From the NCBI GenBank assembly GCA_946887345.1, contig CAMPKR010000022.1:1-14408 (forward strand): DNA of 14,408 nucleotides. Direction: 5' to 3'. Position numbers and translations under genes: made by a program. The notes under the pieces were generated by a model, which was given only the letters and a program-made list of their open reading frames with translations, was not told where the DNA came from and did not search any database. Each line of letters begins with the position of its first letter. Position 1 is the stretch's first letter. Shown here piece after piece: positions 6,603 through 13,127 of the stretch. The DNA is from an uncultured Bacteroidota bacterium. GTDB lineage: Bacteria; Bacteroidota; Bacteroidia; Chitinophagales; Chitinophagaceae.

Positions 6603-7613
6603 TTATATCAGGGTTGCATTGGTGTACATCATTTCTATGATATTAACTACCTCGCGGCCCTCGGCGGCACTAGCCATGATCCTGACATTGTGATGCAGCA
6701 CGTCTATTACATTTTGGATCATTTTGTCGTGGTTACTCATAGAGCCCTGGTAAAGGCCGTAATCGTTTGCTTTTGCCGTGATGTTAATATTGGGCAGGGT
6801 GATGTCTTTGATGTGCTGGTACTCCAGGGTATTGAGGTATTGACCACCGATCTTTAATGTGCCTTTTTCGGCAAAGATGGTGATAGAGCCCTCCATGTTT
6901 CTGTCGTAGGAGCAGGTGGTAAAATTGAAGTTGATGATAGCATCGTTCTCCGCTTTCATTACAAAGCTGCCCGTATCCTCGAATTCTGTATTGTGTGCGT
7001 GCGCATAGTTGTGTATCCAGCCCTCTGCATCTATGATCCCGCCGTTGAGGTAATACAGTATATCTACAAAATGGCTGAACTGGGTAAAGAGGCAACCACC
7101 ATCCTGCTCTTTTCTGCCACGCCAGTCGCTTTCTGAATAGTAGGCATCACCGCGGTTCCAGAAGCAATTAACCTGTACCATGTAAATTTTGCCCAGTTCG
7201 TTCTTGTCTATGAGATCTTTTACTGCCTGAACCGGTGGGTTGTAGCGGTTTTGTTTTACAGAAAAAATCAGCTTGCCGGTTCTTTGTGAGGCAGAGATCA
7301 TGTTGTCACATTGCTCTACACTAATGGCCATGGGCTTTTCCACTACTACATGACACCCTGCCTCGAGGCCGAGAATAGTATGTGGCTCGTGCAGGTAGTT
7401 AGGGGTGCATACACAGAGGACATCCACTTCTGATGCTTCCAACATCTCAGCAATAGTAGAATAGAAGCTAACAGAGCCGGGAGCCTTTTCTTTCAGTTCC
7501 TGTTTTATATCACAAACCGCCACCAGTTCGGCAGCGGGGCTGTTTAATATATGTTCTGCATGACGACGGCCGATATTGCCGAAACCGACTATGGCGAATT
7601 TTATTTTATCCAT
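6603..7613 (-). CDS. Gfo/Idh/MocA oxidoreductase, WlbA/WbpB-like nucleotide-sugar 3-dehydrogenase
   Basis: A 336-residue cytoplasmic NAD(P)-dependent dehydrogenase. The Rossmann motif GFGNIGRRH lies at 10-18, and the family signature VVVEKPMAIS (89-98) carries the catalytic Lys93. KQNRYNPPVQAV (120-131), QVNCFWNRGDAYY (147-159), WRGRKEQDGGCLFTQFSHFV (164-183, with His181 and then Asp184) and EGSITIFAEKGTLKIGG (241-257) closely resemble the WlbA/WbpB group. Those enzymes oxidise the 3-position of UDP-N-acetylglucosaminuronic acid on the way to 2,3-diamino sugars of surface polysaccharides. The substrate here is inferred from those motifs alone. No partner genes (6-dehydrogenase, aminotransferase, acetyltransferase) are present nearby, which is unusual, since this enzyme usually sits in polysaccharide clusters. 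It follows recQ by 28 bases and precedes cvfB by 56. Start ATG 7613 places the Rossmann strand at the N-terminus as expected. Confidence 0.88.
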   Translation of the reverse strand: MDKIKFAIVGFGNIGRRHAEHILNSPAAELVAVCDIKQELKEKAPGSVSFYSTIAEMLEASEVDVLCVCTPNYLHEPHTILGLEAGCHVVVEKPMAISVEQCDNMISASQRTGKLIFSVKQNRYNPPVQAVKDLIDKNELGKIYMVQVNCFWNRGDAYYSESDWRGRKEQDGGCLFTQFSHFVDILYYLNGGIIDAEGWIHNYAHAHNTEFEDTGSFVMKAENDAIINFNFTTCSYDRNMEGSITIFAEKGTLKIGGQYLNTLEYQHIKDITLPNINITAKANDYGLYQGSMSNHDKMIQNVIDVLHHNVRIMASAAEGREVVNIIEMMYTNATLI

Positions 7614-7641
7614 GAACTTGTCAAAAGTAAAGAAATAATGC

Positions 7642-9534
7642 CTACTTGATACTAAGAAGGCCGTTCTGCTGCCATTCTATCATATCTGACTCCAGCATTT
7701 TTCGCAGAAGGGCCGAAATATGATCGTGAAGTTGGCTGTCATATTGTTTTTGCAGCTCTTTTATATGAATGCTTTTCGCTTCACGAATGTGCCGGTAGAG
7801 TATGCTGGCCAGTTCCTGATTGCCGGGTTTAGAAGCGGTTTTTTTGCTACATATATCGCAGTGGCCGCAGTCGGTTTTTTCTTCTCCAAAGTAGGAGAGC
7901 AGCATCTTTTCACGGCATTGAGTTTCGTTTTGGAGATAGGCGATCATGGCCTCCGTGCGGGCGATGTGCTTTCGCTTTAAAATGCCGATGCGCTGCATGT
8001 CGATAAGCAGGTGGCGACTGTCCACGCGAAGATGGTGGAAGTATAATTGCGGTCCGTCTTTTGGTTTGTTGTATTCTAACATTTCCATTCCGTGCAATTG
8101 CTGCAGCAAAGCCTCTACATCATTTTTATCCATCCGCAGCCTTTGAGCGACTGCAATGACGCTGATACCGGTTGGATAATGGAAAATGGTGCTATACATA
8201 CGTAGCAGGGTAGTGATGATCACACCCAGCTTTGGGTAAGAGGAGACTATGTTATCGATTTCGTGCCTGTCGGTTATGAACTGCACACTGGCCGGATGGA
8301 AGACAGCTTCGGTAATGGTCCAAAGCCCTTCCTGCGCCAGGAGTCTCAGCGCATAGGAAGCGGGGGTTGGTTGCAATTTGAATTTGGCGCAGAAATCGTT
8401 CAGCTCAAAGGAGAAATACTTATCGGGCTGTACACCAATGGGTATTTGCAGGTATTCATTAACTGACTGATAAACTTGCCGGAGATATTCTTCAGAAGGG
8501 TACTGGATGGCAATGCTGTTCCGAAGGCGGTCAATGTCAGTAGCATTGTATAGTAGAAGGGCTCTTGAGTTTTTATTGTCACGGCCCGCACGACCCGCTT
8601 CCTGGTAATAGGCTTCGCAGTGTTCGGGAGAATCATAGTGCAGCACAAGCCGGACATCAGGTTTGTCGATGCCCATGCCAAAGGCCGTGGTGGCGGCTAT
8701 TGTCTTTGGGTTATTGTTCATCCAGCTTTCCTGGGCTTCTTCACGTCTTTTTTTATCGAGGCCTGCATGATAGAAAGTTGCGCTGATGCCTGAGGAAGAG
8801 AGCTGCCGCGCGATTAGTTCTGTATGTTTTCGGCTGCGGCAATAAATGATGGAACTGCCGGTTGAGGGAATACTGTCAGCTGTTTCAGTGGTTTTGTTCT
8901 CACTGTAGTGTACCTCGTAGAAGATATTGTCGCGACGAAAGCTGCGGGTGATAACTTCGGGTTGCTTTAGCTGCAATTTGCTGATGATATCCTGCTGCAC
9001 TTCCTTGGTGGCAGAGGCCGTAAGGGCCAGCATAGGTATACCGGGGAGTTCTTCCCTCAACTCCGCGATCCTCAGATAGTCGGGCCTGAAGTCGTAGCCC
9101 CATTGGGAAATGCAGTGCGCTTCATCTACGGCTACCAGGTTGATATTGAATTCCGGTAAGTATTCTTTGAAAAGGTCGGTTTGCAGGCGTTCAGGGGAGA
9201 TGTATAATAACTTAAACGGACCATAGCGCATATTCTCAAAGGTCTGCTTCACCTCGCCCCGGTACATGCCTGCATGTATAAAGGCTGCCGGTATATCTAG
9301 ATCCTTTAGTCGCTTTACCTGGTCCTGCATTAATGCTATAAGCGGAGATATAACGAGACAAAAACCGTCTTTAGCGAGAGCAGGAACCTGGTAACATAGC
9401 GATTTTCCTGCCCCTGTTGGTAACAAAGCCAAAGTATCTTTTCCTGTCAATACGGTTTCTATAATCTCTTCCTGCAGGGGGCGGAAAGCTGAGTAGCCCC
9501 AGTAACGTTTCAGTATATCAGCAACCGCAGCCAA
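7642..9534 (-). CDS. recQ: RecQ-family ATP-dependent DNA helicase
   Basis: A 630-residue 3'-5' DNA helicase for recombination and repair. Superfamily 2 motifs appear in order: motif 0 FRPLQEEII (17-25), Walker A LPTGAGKSLCYQ (38-49), Ia ISPLIALMQDQV (62-73), Ib YISPERLQ (111-118), DEAH with the aromatic-rich loop (137-153, DEAHCISQWGYDFRPDY), III LTASAT (171-176), IV IIYCRSR (229-235), V TTAFGMGIDKPDVR (282-295) and VI YYQEAGRAGRD (309-319). Zn ligands are Cys540, Cys556, Cys559 and Cys562. A short helical tail follows, but I see no clear HRDC domain. The start is TTG (9532-9534), not ATG: an in-frame TAG at 9538-9540 lies two codons upstream and the first internal Met comes after the Walker A motif. 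It is coupled to the HolD-like gene in the same frame and followed 28 bases later by the dehydrogenase. Confidence 0.95.
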   Translation of the reverse strand: MAAVADILKRYWGYSAFRPLQEEIIETVLTGKDTLALLPTGAGKSLCYQVPALAKDGFCLVISPLIALMQDQVKRLKDLDIPAAFIHAGMYRGEVKQTFENMRYGPFKLLYISPERLQTDLFKEYLPEFNINLVAVDEAHCISQWGYDFRPDYLRIAELREELPGIPMLALTASATKEVQQDIISKLQLKQPEVITRSFRRDNIFYEVHYSENKTTETADSIPSTGSSIIYCRSRKHTELIARQLSSSGISATFYHAGLDKKRREEAQESWMNNNPKTIAATTAFGMGIDKPDVRLVLHYDSPEHCEAYYQEAGRAGRDNKNSRALLLYNATDIDRLRNSIAIQYPSEEYLRQVYQSVNEYLQIPIGVQPDKYFSFELNDFCAKFKLQPTPASYALRLLAQEGLWTITEAVFHPASVQFITDRHEIDNIVSSYPKLGVIITTLLRMYSTIFHYPTGISVIAVAQRLRMDKNDVEALLQQLHGMEMLEYNKPKDGPQLYFHHLRVDSRHLLIDMQRIGILKRKHIARTEAMIAYLQNETQCREKMLLSYFGEEKTDCGHCDICSKKTASKPGNQELASILYRHIREAKSIHIKELQKQYDSQLHDHISALLRKMLESDMIEWQQNGLLSIK

Positions 9535-9537
9535 TTG

Positions 9538-10008
9538 CTATTGATGTTTTTGGAAGGTTTTGTCGACAAATACAGGCTTGAGGGCATTGAGCCAGAGCTG
9601 CTTTTTTACATCAGGCTGTTTTTCCAACTCCGGTAAGGCCAGGGTAGGAATGAAAATGCAATCGTTGAACCTATTGGGCTCGTTGAAGCGCATTAAGGCA
9701 CTAATGCCTAATTGCTGAGTTGAAATACCCAAAAGGATGACAAATTCGGGCTGAGCTTTGTCCCTCAGCTGATGCCAGGCAGCCGGCGAATTTTCTGAAA
9801 GCTGAACTATGTGGCAGCTTGCGGGAGTTAAAGAGCAGGCTTGTAACATTTTTTGCAACTGCAGCTCTTCCTGGCTTCCGGCATCGTATGAAGTGCTGAT
9901 TACCAGCGTAGTTTTATGACTTTCACCAGCCGATATATTCTCGTTCCAAAATATATCAAACTCATTGCTGATGATCCTGGAACTTATGATATTTAAATTA
10001 TCTGCCAT
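9538..10008 (-). CDS. Small protein with DNA polymerase III psi (HolD)-like pattern
   Basis: A 156-residue soluble protein. I do not recognise it outright, but from about residue 47 the layout follows the HolD/psi subunit. There is a leucine-rich helix ELQLQKMLQACSLTP (48-62) and a strand CHIVQLSE (65-72). EFVILLGISTQQLGI (88-102) sits where psi has its central strand, PTLALPELEKQP (121-132) resembles the SPAL-type loop, and DVKKQLWLNALKP (133-145) resembles the final Lys/Leu/Trp helix. In Escherichia coli psi links the clamp loader to chi and SSB; that role here is inference. The adjacency to RecQ fits a DNA-replication or repair setting. The N-terminal 45 residues are a poorly conserved-looking extension. 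The gene starts at ATG 10008, divergent from ilvE, and ends in TAG three bases before the TTG start of recQ, in the same frame. Confidence in a real gene is high; the psi call is moderate to low. Confidence 0.7.
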   Translation of the reverse strand: MADNLNIISSRIISNEFDIFWNENISAGESHKTTLVISTSYDAGSQEELQLQKMLQACSLTPASCHIVQLSENSPAAWHQLRDKAQPEFVILLGISTQQLGISALMRFNEPNRFNDCIFIPTLALPELEKQPDVKKQLWLNALKPVFVDKTFQKHQ

Positions 10009-10054
10009 AGCCTCTTACCGTGCACATTTACAAGCCCCTAAAGGATTTTTTTCG

Positions 10055-10062
10055 TTTCTTTG
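10055..10062 (+). promoter_or_regulatory. Possible -7 element for ilvE
   Basis: TTTCTTTG resembles the Bacteroidota -7 consensus TAnnTTTG with one mismatch and lies 42 bases before the chosen ATG. If correct, transcription would begin after the TTG at 10060, which argues against that codon as the translation start. No matching -33 TTG is seen. Confidence 0.2.
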
Positions 10063-10104
10063 CGAAAATATATCTTTTCTATTCGTCAACAGATTTCTTT
10101 TTTT

Positions 10105-11175
10105 ATGAGTGTTTCCACGATTGATATTAAGGTGAGTAAGGTAGCAAAGAGCAGGATACATGAACTTAAGCACGACAATATCCAGTTTGGTAAGTTGTAT
10201 TCTGACCATATGCTGGTAGCGCGCTATGAGGATGGAGAGTGGAAACAAGCAGAAATAGTTCCTTTTGCCAACCTGAGCCTGAGCCCGGCGACGACATTTA
10301 TGCACTACGGACAGGCGATATTTGAGGGAGTGAAGGCTTATAAGGATCCACAGGGTAACCCCGTGATCTTTCGCCCCTACGACAATCTGAAGCGCATGAA
10401 CCGGTCGGCTGAACGTATGGCAATGCCCGATGTGCCAGCGGAGCTGTTTGTTGACGGAATGAAGCAGCTAATAGACATTGACAGGAATTGGATACCTACG
10501 GCTGATGGTACCTCGTTGTATATCCGCCCGTTTATGATAGCTGTGGATGAGTTTGTGGGTGTGAAGCCTGCTGAGAAATTCCTGTTTATTATTATTACCA
10601 GTCCTGCAGGTCCATATTATGCAAATCCTGTATCTATATACGTGCAGGATAAATATGTACGTGCCTTTCCCGGCGGTATAGGTTTTACAAAGGCGGCAGG
10701 TAACTATGGTATGAGCATGTATCCAACCATGCAGATCCGGAAGATGGGATACGATCAAATACTTTGGACCGATGGCTTTGAGCACAAGTATGTTCAGGAG
10801 ATAGGAACCATGAACGTATTCTTCATAATTGACGGCAAGGCGATTACTCCCGACCTGGGACAAGATACTATACTGGAAGGTGTAACCCGTGACAGCGTCA
10901 TCACCCTGCTGCGTGAAAAAGGCGTGACTGTAGAGGAGCGCTCGCTGAGCATAGATGAAATAGCGGAAGCCTACGGGGCAGGCAAGCTTACGGAAGCATT
11001 TGGCACGGGTACTGCAGCCTCGATAGCTCCTATATCTAAACTTACGTACCACGAAGAAGCTATGGAACTTCCGCCTGTAGAAAGCTGGGAGATCACCAAC
11101 TGGCTAAAGAAGGAACTTAGCGACATCCGTCACGGCCGAATAGCTGACACGCACGGCTGGATAGAGAAGGTGTAA
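10105..11175 (+). CDS. ilvE: Branched-chain amino acid aminotransferase
   Basis: A 356-residue PLP-dependent fold-type IV aminotransferase that interconverts Leu, Ile and Val with their 2-oxo acids. I start it at ATG 10105 (MSVSTIDI). The same frame opens 15 codons earlier at a TTG (10060), but those residues are not typical of the family. Family hallmarks by residue from this ATG are: MHYGQAIFEGVKAY (66-79), YIRPFMIA (139-146), GGIGFTKAAGNYG (190-202) with Lys196 as the PLP-binding lysine, WTDGFEHKYVQEIGTMNVFF (221-240) and the phosphate-binding EAFGTGTAASIAPI (297-310). The length matches the larger BCAT type found in Bacteroidota, not the shorter E. coli form. It is divergent from the HolD-like gene across 96 bases. 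No terminator hairpin was seen after the stop; the two-component operon begins 88 bases later. Confidence 0.95.
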   Translation: MSVSTIDIKVSKVAKSRIHELKHDNIQFGKLYSDHMLVARYEDGEWKQAEIVPFANLSLSPATTFMHYGQAIFEGVKAYKDPQGNPVIFRPYDNLKRMNRSAERMAMPDVPAELFVDGMKQLIDIDRNWIPTADGTSLYIRPFMIAVDEFVGVKPAEKFLFIIITSPAGPYYANPVSIYVQDKYVRAFPGGIGFTKAAGNYGMSMYPTMQIRKMGYDQILWTDGFEHKYVQEIGTMNVFFIIDGKAITPDLGQDTILEGVTRDSVITLLREKGVTVEERSLSIDEIAEAYGAGKLTEAFGTGTAASIAPISKLTYHEEAMELPPVESWEITNWLKKELSDIRHGRIADTHGWIEKV

Positions 11176-11247
11176 GTTTCGTTTTATACAAGATGACTTT
11201 CCTGCTTGACAAGATAGACTTCCGCGGCTTTTAAGGCGTATATTTAA

Positions 11248-11263
11248 AGGGTAAATTTACCCT
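11248..11263. promoter_or_regulatory. Perfect 16-bp palindrome abutting the kinase start codon
   Basis: AGGGTAAATTTACCCT reads the same on both strands and ends on the base before the ATG at 11264. It is preceded by TATATTTA (11239-11246), one base off the TAnnTTTG -7 consensus. It looks like an operator for a dimeric regulator, or a stem that could close the start region in mRNA. The binding protein is unknown. Confidence 0.6.
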
Positions 11264-12307
11264 ATGCACTTTAAGGCCGGCATACGGACAGTAGAAAGGT
11301 GGTTGCATGTAGTCATGCTATCGCTGCTGCTTGCGTTTCTCTCGCTTACCTACCCGGATATGGGGAAAGCCTACTGGTGGACTATCTACTATACAATAGC
11401 TTTCGACTTTACTATTTTTGCAGGATGCGCTTATTTTGCTGCTTATAGCTTACTTCCGAGATTCTTCCTGAAACGACGGTATTTTCTTTTCTTTTCGTAT
11501 TTCCTGATTTCGCTTGTGGCGGGGAGCCTTCTGATACTTTTCAATGATGTCTTCGTCAATTATATAAACCAGGATATCAGCGACTTTGTTCCTGACCTGC
11601 AGGCTGTGCTCTTTTTCAGCTCTACGCTGGCGATGATATTTATGATATCGGTTGTGGGTGTGGCCATTCGCGGTTTTATTTTCTGGGTGCAGTCGATGGA
11701 GCAATTACATGTGATACAGCAAGAGAAGCTAAAAACAGAACTGGCATTTCTCCGCTCACAAATGAATCCGCATTTCCTGTTCAACACCATCAACCTCGTT
11801 TTCGGGAACATAGAGAAAACCAATAGTACCGCGAGAGACATAATGGTGCGGTTTTCTGAACTGCTGCGCTACCAGTTATATGAGTGTGACGTTGCTGAGA
11901 TACCCCTGGAAAAAGAAATCAACTACCTGAAGAATTACATAGAACTACAAAGGAAGCGCAAAGCAGACGAACTCAGCTGTACGCTGCGACTGCCGGAGAA
12001 AGTAGAAGGGTACAATGTTTCACCACTGCTGATGGCTCCACTGGTGGAAAATGCGTTTAAATATGTAGGGTCAAACGGCGATAAGGAACACTACCTGTAT
12101 ATAGAATTGAAGCAGGTCAGCAGTGGGTTGGTATTCACCTGCGTGAACACCAAATCATCCCTTGTATACAAAGATCTGAACGGCGCCCATGGGCTGGGCT
12201 TGCAAAACCTGAGACGCAGGCTGGAACTGCTGTATCCTGACAAACACAAGCTTCAGATAAAAGAGAGCGACAAAATATTTGATGTTCAACTAAGTCTTTC
12301 GCTATGA
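11264..12307 (+). CDS. LytS/YpdA-type membrane sensor histidine kinase
   Basis: A 347-residue inner-membrane kinase. Four hydrophobic segments at about 15-30, 40-62, 72-95 and 115-142 form a compact sensor without a large periplasmic domain. A short coiled linker (143-160) leads to the His_kinase (PF06580-type) domain. LRSQMNPHFLFNTINLVF (163-180) contains the phosphorylated His170, LVENAFKYV (260-268) is the N-box of the ATPase domain with Asn263, and GAHGLGLQNLRRRLELLYP (307-325) is the G-box. The family autophosphorylates and passes phosphate to a LytTR response regulator, which is exactly the next gene; the two overlap by ATGA at 12304-12307, so translation is probably coupled. The signal sensed is unknown. 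The ATG at 11264 directly follows a 16-bp palindrome, suggesting control at this start. No Shine-Dalgarno sequence is evident. Confidence 0.93.
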   Translation: MHFKAGIRTVERWLHVVMLSLLLAFLSLTYPDMGKAYWWTIYYTIAFDFTIFAGCAYFAAYSLLPRFFLKRRYFLFFSYFLISLVAGSLLILFNDVFVNYINQDISDFVPDLQAVLFFSSTLAMIFMISVVGVAIRGFIFWVQSMEQLHVIQQEKLKTELAFLRSQMNPHFLFNTINLVFGNIEKTNSTARDIMVRFSELLRYQLYECDVAEIPLEKEINYLKNYIELQRKRKADELSCTLRLPEKVEGYNVSPLLMAPLVENAFKYVGSNGDKEHYLYIELKQVSSGLVFTCVNTKSSLVYKDLNGAHGLGLQNLRRRLELLYPDKHKLQIKESDKIFDVQLSLSL

Positions 12308-13014
12308 AGAAGCTAAGCTGCATGATAATAGATGATGAACCGGTGGCGAGAAAGATCATCCGCGAGTATATAGATGATATTGACTTCCTGGAAACGGTTG
12401 CGGAAGCTGAAAATGCTGAAGATGCAACTAAAGTGCTACGCGAAAACAATATTTCAATCTTGTTTCTTGATATACAAATGCCCGGCATCAACGGTATTGA
12501 ATTTCTGAAAAAGAACACTGATGATCGTATGGTGATCATGACCACAGCTTACCCGCAATACGCACTGCAGGGTTTTGAGCTGGATGTGATGGACTACCTG
12601 GTGAAGCCCATACCATTTGACCGCTTTCTGAAAGCTGTAAACAAATGCCGGGACTATGAGCAAATGAAAAGCGGCGGGGTTGATAAGGACGCCCTGTTTA
12701 TAAAATGTGACCGCCGGATAGAAAAGGTGATGATACAAGACATTCAGTATGTGAAAGGTATGGCCAACTACGTGATCATACATACGGCCCAAAGAAAATA
12801 TATAACCTACTTCAGGTTCAAAGATATAGAGGAACAACTTCCCTCCGACCATTTTGCCAGGGTGCATAAATCATATATCGTGGCACTCAACTCCGTAAAT
12901 ACGATCGCTGCCAATAAAGTTTTTATCGGGTCGCTGGGCCTGCCAGTGAGCAAATTTTACCGCAACAGTTTCATAAAAAAAATTGAGCCACTTCTGTTGA
13001 AGAGAAAGGCTTAA
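12304..13014 (+). CDS. LytTR-family DNA-binding response regulator
   Basis: A 236-residue cytoplasmic regulator. The receiver domain (about 3-118) has the acidic pair Asp10-Asp11 (IIDDEPVA), the phosphorylated Asp56 in LFLDIQMPGINGIEF (53-67), Thr80/Thr81 (IMTTAY) and Lys101 (YLVKPIPFDRF). After a linker (119-128) comes a LytTR DNA-binding domain (about 130-232) with LFIKCDRRIEKVMIQDIQYV (131-150), YITYFRFKDIEEQLP (166-180) and FARVHKSYIVALNSV (184-198), the usual pattern for this domain. It partners the LytS-type kinase, overlapping it by four bases. LytTR regulators bind paired 9-bp half-sites upstream of targets; plausible targets here are the kinase promoter or the NHL gene 113 bases downstream, but no matching site pair was confirmed. 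Complete and without oddities. Confidence 0.95.
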   Translation: MKKLSCMIIDDEPVARKIIREYIDDIDFLETVAEAENAEDATKVLRENNISILFLDIQMPGINGIEFLKKNTDDRMVIMTTAYPQYALQGFELDVMDYLVKPIPFDRFLKAVNKCRDYEQMKSGGVDKDALFIKCDRRIEKVMIQDIQYVKGMANYVIIHTAQRKYITYFRFKDIEEQLPSDHFARVHKSYIVALNSVNTIAANKVFIGSLGLPVSKFYRNSFIKKIEPLLLKRKA

Positions 13015-13028
13015 ATAGAGAAGAAGTC

Positions 13029-13042
13029 ATCTTATGTAAGAT
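13029..13042. repeat. 6-bp inverted repeat between response regulator and NHL gene
   Basis: ATCTTA (13029-13034) and TAAGAT (13037-13042) are perfect arms around TG, starting 14 bases after the response regulator stop. It may be an operator-type dyad for the gene at 13128 or a weak transcript-end structure. No T-tract follows. Confidence 0.35.
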
Positions 13043-13127
13043 ATAGGTTGCTTTGTATAAAATGCAATTGAGATCAGCGTGCATCAACTTAAATTCGAAC
13101 AGGATAATTTTTTAAACTTCTTCAATT

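Noticed and set aside
9538..10008. N-terminal domain of RecQ separated by a nonsense mutation
   Set aside because: RecQ is already full length from the TTG with motif 0 near residue 17, and the upstream protein has no counterpart in RecQ proteins, so two coupled genes are more likely than a broken fusion.
10060..10104. 15-codon N-terminal extension of ilvE from a TTG start
   Set aside because: The extra residues are not typical of the aminotransferase family, a clear ATG lies at 10105, and a possible promoter element covers the TTG.
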